Shown here: in pieces, positions 28,229 to 37,831 of the stretch
Numbering within the stretch: the first letter of the stretch is position 1
Layout: every line of letters begins with the position of its first letter
Source: Branchiostoma floridae
Taxonomy: Eukaryota; Chordata; Leptocardii; Amphioxiformes; Branchiostomatidae
Assembly: GCF_000003815.2 (NCBI RefSeq)
Contig: NC_049992.1
Span: forward strand, 1,538,543-1,576,373
Direction of reading: 5' to 3'
DNA: 37,831 nt
Notes under the pieces: model-generated
What the model saw: only the letters and a program-made list of their open reading frames with translations
What the model was told of the DNA's origin: nothing
Databases searched by the model: none
Translations under genes and position numbers: made by a program

Positions 28229-28879
28229 TAGGTCCTAATCCCCAACCCTGGACCCGACCGGGTAGCTTTCGGAAACGAAAAATATCATATAAAAGGCAAC
28301 AAAACAAACAGAACGTAAAAAAATATTAATGAGCGTAATTTGTGTCCATTCCTTGATAAGAACTTTTATTTTTTGTTTCCTCAAACATCCCTGCTGGGGT
28401 CCGGTTTCGAAATGGAACCTAAGACTAATCCAGGATGCAAACATGAATGGGACTTAGATTTCTCGAATAGGAACGATTCTACACATTTTCCATCCCTCAG
28501 ATGTCCGATCGAAATTTCATGCCCCTCGACAGTAGTAGATTACCCCCCCCCCCCATGTTTAAGTAGGTAGGTTTCTGCTGGGGTCGTTCTGGAACCCGAA
28601 TAACTCTAGTTCCTGTATTTCTTTCCTGCAAATAAATGAAATCAAACTCAAACCCGAAAACACTTTCCCTCTGCCCGGAACGGTTCCGTGCGCAAGGGGG
28701 ATTCAGGCTCCCCGATGTGCGACAGCCGAATGGTCCCTTAAGACAATCCGTGACCTTTTCAAGACGAGATAAACGCCGTCGCCTTAAAAGCCTCTCTTGT
28801 CCCGTGACGCAGAGAGCGATGCATCTTCCTGCCGTCCAATTTGGGACGCTTCGCCTACCTGTGAGAACGGCGCGGAGTA
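28229..28879. other. No gene seen; retroposon-like tail
   Basis: AT-rich then GC-rich DNA. GCAAATAAATGAAATCAAACTCAAAC at about 28626-28652 resembles the tandem tails of LINE 3' ends seen elsewhere in the window, but the sequence before it is not recognisable. A C-run of about 12 lies near 28545. Confidence 0.35.
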
Positions 28880-29312
28880 GCTGTACAGTCTGCCTGGCGC
28901 GAGTAGCGCGGGGAAGTTATAATCGCGGACAAACAGGCTAATGTAAGGCCTTGTGGGGCATCCATAGTGTAGTCTGTATGAAGTGTGACCATACGCTGGG
29001 GCTTAGATCACGTTACACCGTCTCTCTGGTGCAGACTGCATGGTGCGAGCATCGCGGGGAAGTTATAATCGCGGGCAAACAGGCTAATGTAAGGCCTTGT
29101 GGGGTATCCATAGTGTAGTCTGTATGAAGTGTGACCATACGCTGGGGCTTAGATCACGTTACACCGTCTCTCTGGTGCAGCCTGCATGGTGCGAGGGGAA
29201 GTTTCAATCGCAGGCAAAAAAAGGCCTTGAGGGGCATCTTTAGAGTCGTCTGAATGAAGTGAATCACTTGTGACCGTACCCCGGGGCTTACACCACGTTA
29301 TACCGTCCCTAT
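28880..29312. repeat. 146-bp tandem repeat, ~2.9 units
   Basis: GGGAAGTTATAATCGCGG starts at 28911 and 29057, with a diverged copy at 29196. The first two units are nearly identical, with GGCCTTGTGGGG(C/T)ATCCAT and CACGTTACACCGTCTCTCTG at the same places. The third has small indels. Confidence 0.95.
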
Positions 29313-29589
29313 CGGTGTGTTTGACATGGTTCGGCTTTTGAAGCACGCCTTTGGAAGCACGCCTTTTGAGCGCGGCGATGGTGCCGAAACGTTGGAGCGG
29401 GTCCAAATGGAGCGCGCGGCGGCTGGCAGAAGGGTGGATTTGCCACTCAACTAAAAGGAACCGGGGGGGATCTGCCGCATCAATCACTTAGACTCCGGCT
29501 CTGCGCGGCTCTCATCGAGTAAATGCCAGGCTCCGCTCTGCTCGCCTCTCAGCTGCTAAATGCCAGCTTTTCTCTGCGCGCGTCTGCAC

Positions 29590-30360
29590 TGGTGACTGCT
29601 GAAACACCTTGTTACCTTCAACGGTGCTGTCCTGACATAAGAGGTACACGGCAACACCTTGTGAAGGGTGATGAAGGTCGGTTAATCACACTGATACTGT
29701 TGCGGGACTGTCGTCCTGGTTGAGGCTACGCGCAGCAACAGTGCCACTCTTCAAACGTGCTGTCATCAACGCCTCGACAAGAGTGCCGCCGATTCATGAC
29801 ACAGCTACCGCTGTAGGGACCTGTAGTTTTCCTGTCTGAACATGCAGGCATCAACAGTGTTCAGAGTTACTCTCCAAAGGTGCCGCCGGTTTCTGACACT
29901 GCTATTGTAGCAGGGACTGTTATCCTGACTAAATCTGCACCCAGGTCACCTCTTCAAAGGTGCTGTCAGTATCCAAGGGCACCGCCGGTTCAAGGCTCTG
30001 CTGTTATCCTGTCTGAGGCTAAACGCAGCAACAGTATCACTTTATCAACGGAGCTGTCGGTATGTAAGCTGTACGCAGCAACACCCTGTTACTCTTCAAA
30101 GGCACCGCCGGTTCGCGACACTGCGTAACCGTTGTAGGGATTGTCTTCCTGGCTCAACCTGCACGCAGCAAGTGTTACCCTAGGTGCTGCCAGGATATGG
30201 TTAAAGCTATACGGAGCAACACCTTGTCAAAAGCACCACCGGATCGCGACACTGCTTATCCGTTGTAGGGATTGTCTTCCTGGCCTGGCCCGCAGGGATC
30301 AACAGTGTTCCTCTTCAAAGGTGCTGACACTGCCGCAGGGTAGGCTTTCCTGGTGACCTG
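29590..30360. repeat. Degenerate complex minisatellite
   Basis: The modules CTTCAAAGGTGC(T/C)G(C/T)C, GCCGGTTCGCGACACTGC, GTTGTAGGGATTGTCTTCCT and GCACGCAGCAACA recur many times in variable order over about 770 bp. There is no fixed period, which suggests an old reshuffled array. Confidence 0.8.
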
Positions 30361-30377
30361 ACAAGGTAAGCAGCCGG

Positions 30378-30508
30378 TCGTTCTGGCAAAGACAACCATG
30401 TCATTCAACATTACACGTTTATGCCTCATGAGTGAATCGGTAAGGTAGTCGTTTTGGTAAAGACAACGATGCCATTTAACACGTTTATGCCTCATGAGTG
30501 AATCGGCT
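30378..30508. repeat. 66-bp tandem duplication
   Basis: GTTTATGCCTCATGAGTGAA, followed by TCGG, occurs at 30417 and 30483; the preceding GTCGTT(C/T)TGG(C/T)AAAGACAAC is duplicated as well. Confidence 0.95.
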
Positions 30509-30601
30509 TCCCAGTTCTCTATGCTTTAGGAGCCAGCTATTACGGTGAATCGTTGACTACTCGTATGTCTTCTATTAGGTTCATGCCCCATCAGGAATTT
30601 T

Positions 30602-30985
30602 CAATAGACATGTACGTGAGCACCAAAGCTATTGGGAGTTTCGTTGTGAGCTTTCTACAATGGCTGTGCAACATCTTCTTCACACTTGATGTTGGTCAAT
30701 GTTGCACCAGAATTGTGTTCGTTGCATAAAACTAGAAATTCAATTTGGCACTGAGCTATCCGGCTTTTCCGCTACAACATTATAAACGGAACTATCCCCA
30801 TGGTCCATAACTTGGTCCTATACGATACGTTGTGCCGCAGTGTCCCGGCTGTATTTTTGATCGGGAACATGTTTGATACATAGACATGTGCGTCAGCATC
30901 AAAGATGTGGGGAGGTGTCGTTGTGTGCTTGCTACAATCAGCGTCTTCTTTACACTTGAAGTTGGGTTGCACGTTGTATTACTAA
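30602..30985. repeat. Diverged direct duplication, 276 bp apart
   Basis: ATAGACATGT(A/G)CGT, AGCA(C/T)CAAAG, TCGTTGTG, GCTACAAT-like and TCTTC(T/A)TYACACTTGA blocks recur in order from 30604 and 30880. Confidence 0.75.
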
Positions 30986-31396
30986 CGTTACCAGGGCAAC
31001 GTGCCCCTTGGTTGTGTTTGAAATCGACGTTTATATGCTGAAGCTGAGGAATTTGTTTACCTGTAACATTCTGCCTTCGATAGTCTTCTTTTTATTTAGC
31101 CATGTAGTTTCAGACGTATATTTCCCTGCACGATTTCCCCGTGCTTTATCTAGCATTCAGGCTGCACGCACCACTGCGGCTATCCGTGATGAGTTGCGTG
31201 CGGGTGATTTACGCAGCCTTGTCGTGATCATGACTCTCTTTAATACCCTACATATGTCTGCATTTTCACAAAGAGCTGGCAGTCGGGTTAGTGTAATATA
31301 TGACCACCGTGATGTAGGATATGTATTGTACGTCTCCGCTCATCTGCTTCAACTGTTGAGTCCGCACGTATCGCGCGATTGTGTTTCTGTTTTATG

Positions 31397-31690
31397 CTGT
31401 ACAGACCTCAGCTACTGTCTGCATGTGCTGTATTACATACTACTGTGCACGATGTGAAGTGGCGCAGGGCATGTTCCTCACATCACATCTAAGCTCATTT
31501 GCTCGCAACAGTTGCACACATGTCTGCACAAATAGCTCTGTCATGTTCATGTTGAGCCAACCTCAGCGTGTTTGCCACTTTCTGCATGTGTTGTATTATA
31601 TAGGCACTACGCACGATGTGCAATGGCGCAGAATCATTCCCCATATCTTAGCTCATCACATTGCAACAGTTGCACGTAGCATTACGTCTT
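31397..31690. repeat. 163-bp diverged direct duplication
   Basis: CTGCATGTG(C/T)TGTATTA starts at 31419 and 31582. CGCACGATGTG/GCACGATGTG, TGGCGCAG, TAGCTCAT/AAGCTCAT and CAACAGTTGCAC follow in the same order. Confidence 0.82.
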
Positions 31691-32947
31691 CCAGGGAAGA
31701 GGTCAAAGTACAAGGCTTTAGACAGCTACTTCAAGGCTTTCCTGGATCTGCCCTTATGCATAAAGCATAGTAGAAGTCATGCTCCCAATGCCAATAAACC
31801 TTTCGCTCAGTCAAGTGTAAGGCAATAGTGATGATACAGCAATAGGGAGGCACGGCACGTTACCTATGCAGTAATACGAGTCCTCCTGCTTCTGTGGTTG
31901 TAATGATTTTCCCGGAGATCCCGTCATTCGATTCAATCTTCCCGAGAGGAATCATCTTCGATAAACCATTGTGGGACGTGCATGCGGTGATCCTGTGGCT
32001 TATAGGGAATTGTGTCAAAGGCTTTCAATTCAATACGCGGGCTTTGTGTTCAAGGTTAGAGTGAAACTAGTCTCTGTAAGGGCTGCCCCAGACCGTAACG
32101 TGCACACAGGTGATCCGCCTGGTTCGTGAGGCATTTATATCGTTTGTTTGTTTGTTTGTTTTATAACGTTCAATAACAATTTGTATTAAACAAGTGAACT
32201 TTCAACCCTTGACCTTGATAATTTTTAGTTGCAATACTTTATAAGGATAGTATAAAGAATATGGTTTGTACAGGAGTTGCCGTCTTGTATTTACCACAGA
32301 ATGCATAGCCGTTTCTGTAAGATGTTTGGCCAATGACACAGTTGCACTATTTTCATTTCTATCTTTTCATGAACTTAGAACATTGTTATCGATAAGTGCC
32401 CTGTCCAATCCCATGTGTATTGTCTCTGTTTTTGTCAGCAGGGCTAACCCTTTGTAATAACCACAGGCTAGTTAGGCAGCCCTGGCCGTGCGTTCTGAAA
32501 AGCCAAACCAATAAATAGATTAAAAAATAAAATGTTGCAACTAGTTCATATCCGTTGTATGATTTCTTTTCTGATTTATCATTGCATAGGCAACTAAATA
32601 TCAGATACAAACATTACATACTCCCATGCTTTGCTTTTTATCAGAAGTAGGTCCTAAACATTTATGGCAGTTTCCATATTTAGCTTGCATTTTGTACGGT
32701 TATACAGATGAGGAATGTAATCAGGGTTATTGCACCATTTTCTTATTACAGGAACTGCAGGGGTGTAATGAGACAATCGCACCTACAAACTACCACCAGA
32801 TTGACTGCGATTGGCTCGTAATTAGCCGCTGGCTCTGGCACTATTTCAGGCTGACGCTATTAGCCTCTAACAAGTTCCTTTATTCGTCTGCCGCGGGTCA
32901 TATTTATGGACCGGTTTTACTGGTGTCCCGGTAATCTGCGAGGCAAG
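31691..32947. other. No gene seen
   Basis: Unique DNA with short ORFs lacking any recognisable domain. A small (GTTT)n run lies at about 32141-32160. Confidence 0.4.
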
Positions 32948-33066
32948 GGGTAAAAGGTAAAGGTAATCAGTAACGGCAGTGCCGTAGTCTTTTAAAGACC
33001 GCAGGGTTGGTGGGCTGTTATCCACTGTAACTCAAAAGAACATGGTATTGGGACGTAGCCTTTTAG

Positions 33067-33413
33067 CCCTATCCAGACCGGGGGGTTGGGGGGGGGGGGG
33101 GGCTAAAAGTGCCTGCCCCAACTTTGACGTCGTATAACTGGCGAACAACGTGTGCTAGGACTACAAAGCTTAACGACTTTTCCTAAAATATTGTTGGCAA
33201 CAATTCTGTGAAAAAAAAAATTTTAGTTTGGGATTTTTCGGGTTGCCATGGCAACGGGTTTCTGACGGGCATATTTTCACAAATTTACTAATTTCAGTTT
33301 GAATTTTGGGATTTCATTATTTTATTGCTCGATCAAACTTGTTTATTTATATCATTAACATCCTGTGTAATTTTAAGTTACATTTCAAAAAAGCCTGGTC
33401 TAGATAGGGTTAA
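33067..33413. mobile_element. piggyBac-like MITE (TTAA type)
   Basis: The ends CCCTATCCAGACCGGGG (33067) and, inverted, CCCTATCTAGACCAGGC (ending 33409) are terminal inverted repeats with 14 of 17 positions equal. TTAA follows on the right (33410-33413) and TTAG, one mismatch, precedes on the left (33063-33066), as expected for a TTAA target. It is 343 bp, non-coding, with a long G-run near the left end. Confidence 0.7.
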
Positions 33414-33555
33414 AGGCCGTAGTGACAGTGGGTTGTGATCAACTGTGTCTAGGGCACGGTATTAGAAGGCGGAGCCAAACCCTCTCAGTCTACCTCTTCT
33501 ACCTCACCAACCGAAGTCAGGTACCCATATTTACACCTGATGGGAGTGAGTGTGG

Positions 33556-34190
33556 TTGGTGTTCAGCACCAAGGACAGACGTGTTCGGCTTTTTGAAAAG
33601 TGTTCGGCACCAGGGACATGTGTTTGTGTGTGGATGGTGTTCAGCACCAAGGACGTGTGCTTGTGTGTGGATGGTGTTCAGCACCAAGGACAGACGTGTT
33701 CGGCTTTTTGAAAAGTGTTCGGCACCAAGGACGTGTGTTTGTGTATGGATGGTGTTCGGCACCAAGGACGTGTGTTTGTGTATGAATGGTGTTCCTGGTG
33801 TTTACCTATGTGTGGATGGTGTTCAGTGCAGGGACAGGTGTGTTTACCTGTGTGTGGATGGTGTTCAGCACCAGGGACAGGTGTGTTAACCTGTGTGTGT
33901 GTATTATGTTTAGCACCAGGGACAGTTGTGTTTACCTGTGTATGAATGGTGTTCAGCACCAAGGACGTGTGCTTGTGTGTGAATGGTGTTCAGCACCAGG
34001 GACAGGTGCGTTTGTGTGTGTATGGTGTTCAGTACCAGGGACAGGTTTGTGTGTGTTAATGTTGTTCAGCACCGACGACAGGTATGATTACCTGTGTTTA
34101 GATGGTGTTCAGCACCTAGGACATTCATGTTTGGCTGCGGGTGGTTTTCAGCACCAGGGACGTGTGTTTGTATGTGGACCTTTTCCAAAG
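33556..34190. repeat. Minisatellite with ~16 units of ~30-43 bp
   Basis: Units centre on GGTGTTCAGCACCA(A/G)GGAC followed by GTGT/ACAGGTGTG and TTTGTGTGTGGAT. Sub-types include a version with CAGACGTGTTCGGCTTTTTG (near 33576 and 33690) and one with GTTTACCTGTGTGTGGAT. Unit length varies, so frames shift from unit to unit and the 155-157 codon ORFs are incidental. Confidence 0.95.
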
Positions 34191-34576
34191 ACACAACCCC
34201 CATCCAGGAATGACGGGAATCTAACCTTTGACCTCTCTATCTCGTGCCTACTACCCTAGCCACTATGACACTTGACGCCTCTAGTGATCTGTCAGGTACT
34301 GTAATCTGCTGACTCTGCATATTTCTGTGCGGAGTTAATGTGTGTCTCTTTATTGCCTTTAGCAATTATGCACTGACTAAACCTCATTACGTTTTAATGG
34401 CGGGGGAACCATTGCTAATTCTCGCCATAACATTCCGTATCTACTATAATTATGCGCACATGCTGCGTAAGGAGATGGGATGAATGTCAGAAGCACTTGA
34501 TTGATAGTGTGCACTTTGATGTTGTTAGTGAAGTGTCAAAACACTTCGTGTCATGTATTGGATTGGTGATATCAAA

Positions 34577-34770
34577 GTTCCTGGTCATTTGATCTCATGT
34601 CTGTCTTTTGATTGATTAGTTTTATTCTCAGAGAAGAAGCTGAGCGGAAAGATTGTAACCTTCTCCTTAAATGTCCCGTTCCTGGTCTTGTGATTTCATA
34701 TCTGTCGATTGATTGATGAGTTTATATTTTGAGAAGAAGTTGAGGGTAAAGGTTGTGACCTTCTCCATAG
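34577..34770. repeat. 101-bp tandem duplication
   Basis: GTTCCTGGTC starts at 34577 and 34678. TTGATTGAT, GAGAAGAAG(C/T)TGAG and GACCTTCTCC/AACCTTCTCC recur at matching positions, and the units are joined end to end. Confidence 0.9.
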
Positions 34771-35287
34771 ATGTCTTTGATGGCCACAATCTTTCCAATC
34801 CATATCTGCTTGATCTACGATCCGTTCACGTTCCGTTTCGCTCCCTACGTTTTACAGATTGTATTCTCACGTACACGTACAGCGGCCAGTTTCCCAGAGA
34901 ACAGTTTAATTCCCGACTTAATTCCTTCTAGTGAATTTTACATGAACAGCACAATAAGATCAAGAGACGGAATCAGTAATTCCTCCATGGGTCCCGTCTA
35001 CTTGACAGTCACGGTAGGTAAAGAGGTTCATCAGACACGGGGAAATTGTTATATGTTCCGTTTCGTGCTGTTAGATGGTTTGCACTTATGTTTTATTCAC
35101 GGTGCATTAAGTTATACTCTGCATGTAATTGTATCATACCAATTATTTAGTCATTTATTTTGTATTTGTTACAAGAAGTTGGTCTGATTAGGACCAAATC
35201 CAAGATGACATTTAGGGACCTCAATTAGTCTCTACCATACTCTTTGGGTTGATGAAAACAGTTTTTAAGATGACCCAATCGTCATCA
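34771..35287. other. No confirmed feature
   Basis: Overlapping plus-strand ORFs at 34713-35187 faintly resemble a decayed LINE C-terminus but no diagnostic motif survives. Confidence 0.3.
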
Positions 35288-35665
35288 TCATGGCAGGGCG
35301 TTGTCACTTTCTCTGAGGAGCCCCTCCCTTGTACTATTCCAGACTCTTCTGCATCTTGGAGTCTGTGACCAGGTGAGGCCTAGGTGTTTCTGCAGGTTGT
35401 CTCTCCACCTGGTGTATGGTCTTCCTCTGCGTCTCCTCCATTCTCTGGGAGTCCACTCCGTGACCCGTAGTGTCCACCTGTTGTCCTGTAGCCTCGCTAC
35501 GTGTCCTGCCCAGCGGTGTTTAGCTGTGTTCACTGCTGTGATGCTGTCTGTAACTCCTGTCTGGAGTCAGATCCAGGAGTTTCTTTTTCTGTCACGGAGT
35601 TTGATGCCCAACATTACCCGTTCCATTTTCCTCTGGGCAACTCTAAGCATCTCCATTTGAGTAGT
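35288..35665 (-). pseudogene. LINE reverse transcriptase C-terminal fragment
   Basis: Minus strand. Residues read MERVMLGIKLRDRKRNSWI, one TGA (35569-35567), then LQTGVTDSITAVNTAKHRWA, GHVARLQDNRWT, RVTEWTPREW, RGRPYTRWRDNLQKHLG and a final TWSQ...WNSTREG. This is the well-known ending of a common LINE family (HRWAGHVAR, RGRP-TRW). The single stop sits where the family usually has arginine, consistent with CGA to TGA decay. Upstream catalytic RT blocks are missing; the left neighbour is unique DNA, and the gap at 35741 may hide more of the element. Confidence 0.9.
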
Positions 35666-35740
35666 GGTTGACCCAATATGATGAACGATTTGCCAAAGCA
35701 ATAGACTGACTTGTTAGTGTTACAGTTTTACTGCCTTCCC

Positions 35741-35840
35741 NNNNNNNNNNNNNNNNNNNNNNNNNNNNNNNNNNNNNNNNNNNNNNNNNNNNNNNNNNNN
35801 NNNNNNNNNNNNNNNNNNNNNNNNNNNNNNNNNNNNNNNN
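35741..35840. other. Assembly gap, 100 Ns
   Basis: Exactly 100 Ns between a LINE fragment and a 75-bp tandem duplication. Confidence 0.99.
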
Positions 35841-35887
35841 ATCTCATTAGAGACACGAGTTTTCGGCTGATACAGACGAGGCGAGAA

Positions 35888-36037
35888 GCAGTGGCTTGAA
35901 AAATTAAGTTCATTTTCCATCCAATTATCAACATAGATAGATCAGCAACCCCGCCAGACGCCGCAGTGGCTTGAAAAATTAAGTTCATTTTCCATCCAAT
36001 TATCAACATAGATAGATCAGCAGCCCCGCCAGACGCC
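35888..36037. repeat. 75-bp tandem duplication, two units
   Basis: GCAGTGGCTTGAAAAATTAA starts at 35888 and 35963. The units appear to differ at a single base (CAACCCC/CAGCCCC), so the event is very recent or gene-converted. Confidence 0.97.
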
Positions 36038-36071
36038 GCAGTTTCAGTCCGCTCGTGCCATCAGATACATC

Positions 36072-36425
36072 AGGTCCGCTCTACTGCACCATAGACCCTG
36101 GATCGGTCGGAACGTATGGTGCTAATTTCGTATGTTAGACAAGCCTTTTGCGGGTAACAGACGTGAAGATTTGAAGCCGAAGCCTCGGCACACAGACTGA
36201 CTGTTTGATACCACGGCACACCATGGATGGGGCAAGTTACCAGTTTACAGGTAACAGTATTCATCATCTGGTTCGTCCCATTGCACCGTGAGCCCCTGGA
36301 TCGGCCTAACGTATGGTGCTAATTTCGTATGTTAGACAAGCCTTTTGTGGGGCTCAGACACGAACGTTTGATACAGCCGCACATGGATGGGGTATGTTAC
36401 CCGTTTTACAGGCAACAGAGTATTC
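36072..36425. repeat. 197-bp offset direct duplication
   Basis: A 40-bp perfect match starting AACGTATGGTGCTAATTTCG lies at 36111 and 36308. CTGGATCGG precedes it in both copies; TTTGATAC, CATGGATGGGG, GTTAC and TTTACAGG follow. Confidence 0.93.
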
Positions 36426-36769
36426 GCCTTCACAGTTCCATATTGGTCAAGATGTTCCTTCTGTGCAACATTATTGCTAGGCACCGTATCTTCCTCCGGA
36501 TTTGTTACGATTTGCTGTTGAATCATTGACCATACGTGAGTATTGCCTTCCGTATTTAAGCATATAAATACGTGACTTAGAATTCTGTACATACAACGGA
36601 TATAGAATGCAGATACACTGCGACAGAGGGACAGACCGAGAGAGACAATGGGAAGAGGAATATGTTGTGCTCTTGCCTAGTTGCCCGGACCCCATTAGGT
36701 ATCTGTTATGTTGAAATACATTGTGTACTAGAGTAATCGAGAGACCCTGTAGGCTATATCTGTTGTGTA

Positions 36770-37065
36770 AGACTGAAGTGATTTAGAGACACAGACCATA
36801 AGTCATCTTGAAAGCATGTTCTGGAAAAAGCTCGTGCGTGAGTACTTCCCTCTATATCTGTCTGTAGGCACGTAACTAAGTTATCAAGGATTTTGTACAT
36901 TCAATACGACAGCTAACTGAGAGAGAGAGAGAGAGAGAGAGAGAAGGGGGGAGAGAGAGAGAGAGAGCGCGTTGTCAGTCAAACCCTGTTAGGAAACTGT
37001 CATGCTGGAATACTGAAATAATCTCTAGACACAGGTCATAAATTACCCTGAAAACATGTTCTGCA
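36770..37065. repeat. Diverged duplication flanking a (GA)n tract
   Basis: ACTGAA..AT, TAGA(G/C)ACA(C/G)AG and CTTGAAAGCATGTTCTGGAA (36771 on) match CTGAAATAATCTCTAGACAC and CTGAAAACATGTTCTGCAAA (37014 on). A GA microsatellite occupies 36919-36967. Confidence 0.7.
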
Positions 37066-37369
37066 AAAAGGCCAACCGTCATCAATAAGTCTAATATGGA
37101 TCGTGACTTGCCGTCAGGATTCCAGGCCCTGAAGTTGGCATCAGCTTTTAACGCCTCACACAATCCGACGTAAACAGCTTGGCATGGGGTCGGTAGTTTC
37201 CATTAAAAGCTCTGTAACGGTGAAAATTCTATCTGCCATTAGAGTGATTAGACTAATTCACGGTCAATACTGATGCGGACAATTATAATGTTATCTTTAT
37301 CTACAATTACAATGTTGGTCTTTTACATCAGCATGGCCATGTAGATCGAATTCCGTTGGTCGAAGTTCG

Positions 37370-37831
37370 ATCCTAGAGTCGACCCCATCTCGAGCATGGT
37401 GTAAGGGATTGCTTTCGTCATTTTGGCTGGTCACGTAAAGCCGACAGCCCCGTGTATGAGGAGGTTTTATGTGTTTTTTTTTTTTTTTTTTTTTTTTTTT
37501 TTCTAAATCAGGTTCGTAGGGCCTGATGTTACCATCATGGTGATGAAGGGCGGCCCATAGCGATAACTGTAGCAGCATCTCTTCTCCCTAAGTCAGAAAC
37601 ATCAAGCTTAAGTAAGCTTGACTTCACTGACTCAATAGGCGAAGCAGGGGTTACGAGGCTGCTCGGGAAATTCCCTACCCCATTTTGGCCGGAATGGTTT
37701 GATCCGCTAACATCGCACCATCGCACATGTGGCGGGTTCTTTTAGGTGCCCGGGGTGTGGCTCTCCCCAAACACGGGACCTCCATTTAACGTCCTATCCG
37801 AGGGACGACTCATTTCACTTGAGTAAAGTGT
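37370..37831. repeat. Interspersed repeat pair in opposite orientation, with poly(T) and a palindrome
   Basis: GTCACGTAAAGCCGACAG and CCCCGTGTATGAGGAGG (37430-37466, plus) resemble the minus-strand sequence GGACGTTAAATGGAGGTCCC, GTGTTTGGGGAGAG at the right end (about 37760-37800). The type GTGCCCGGG...ACACGGGACCTCC...ACGTCC is, as I recall, widespread in marine invertebrate genomes. A run of about 28 T at 37475-37502 could be the A-tail of a minus-strand retrocopy. A two-part palindrome lies at 37591-37632. The 63-codon minus ORF at 37535-37726 is probably incidental. Confidence 0.45.

Larger units (their letters stand above)
32948..34272 (-). mobile_element. tRNA-derived SINE region, inflated by a minisatellite and a MITE insertion
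   Basis: On the minus strand a tRNA-like head (box A-like AGTGGCTAGGGTAG; box B GGTTAGATTCCC) lies at 34205-34272, followed by GGGGGTTGTGTCTTTGGAAA. The SINE body resumes at 33411-33560 (CAGGTGTAAA, GGTACCTGACTTCGGTTGGT, GAGGTAGAAGAGGTAGACTG, CCGTGCCCTAGACACAG). It ends at 32948-33060 (CTGCGGTCTTTAAAAGACTA, GTTACTGATTACCTTTACC). Some 3' body blocks occur on both sides of the MITE, so either two SINE copies abut or an internal segment is duplicated. A SINE of this kind would normally be a few hundred bases; here it spans about 1.3 kb. Confidence 0.7.

Noticed and set aside
31008-31770. ORFs of 149 and 129 codons
   Set aside because: No recognisable domain; they run through a diverged 163-bp duplication.
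33422-34259. ORFs of 155 and 157 codons rich in WMVF/WCSAP repeats
   Set aside because: They lie over a variable-length minisatellite inside a SINE region; equal-quality frames exist on the opposite strand.
34713-35187. Possible LINE C-terminus (VPFRSLRFTD...)
   Set aside because: Vague resemblance only; no YNTR, WNS or RGRP type motif survives.

Overview
The window looks like gene-poor nuclear DNA from an invertebrate deuterostome. A lancelet (Branchiostoma) fits best. That call is an inference from repeat content: CR1/L2/jockey-type LINEs, tRNA-headed SINEs, Penelope-like fragments, TACTGTAAATGC-type MITEs, a TTAA-type MITE, and no compact operon-like genes. Two runs of exactly 100 Ns (6840-6939, 35741-35840) are scaffold gaps. 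No multi-exon host gene can be assembled from the sequence.

Layout. 1-7300: microsatellites, a 73-bp tandem array, a foldback MITE, a tRNA-like SINE head, a Penelope-like C-terminal fragment, a 531-bp tandem duplication, and a nearly perfect inverted repeat centred on the first gap whose two arms carry the same exon-like ORF. 7600-13050: the only long intact ORF, a 5'-truncated LINE reverse transcriptase (7988-10222) with 3' stem-loop and hexamer tail; then a MITE, a SINE, a 38/41-bp satellite and a second SINE on the other strand. 13050-18720: a 29-bp minisatellite, a decayed LINE 3' end, a local duplication and the second MITE copy. 18720-19190: a CpG-rich block with small minus-strand ORFs, one with a strong Kozak start. 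19200-23350: mostly unique AT-rich DNA with an old duplication, two DR1 nuclear-receptor-type sites, a compound microsatellite, and four ~150-bp units that each keep an ATCRAT-NN-TAAT core. 23400-26300: LINE and Penelope-like debris. 26500-31700: a run of separate local tandem duplications (units 66-276 bp). 32948-34272: one SINE region swollen by an internal minisatellite and a piggyBac-like MITE. 34570-37831: more local duplications, a LINE C-terminal pseudogene, the second gap and an inverted pair of interspersed repeats.

The elements do not form a pathway. The main biology is repeat dynamics: LINE 3' ends that share a stem-loop plus tandem tail, SINEs and MITEs nested in each other, and about two dozen independent local direct duplications. 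The best candidates for host function are the four-unit ATCRAT/TAAT array at 22815-23351, the DR1 pair at 21633-21688, the CpG-rich block at 18725-19190, and the exon-like ORF duplicated in the inverted repeat. None is proven by sequence alone.
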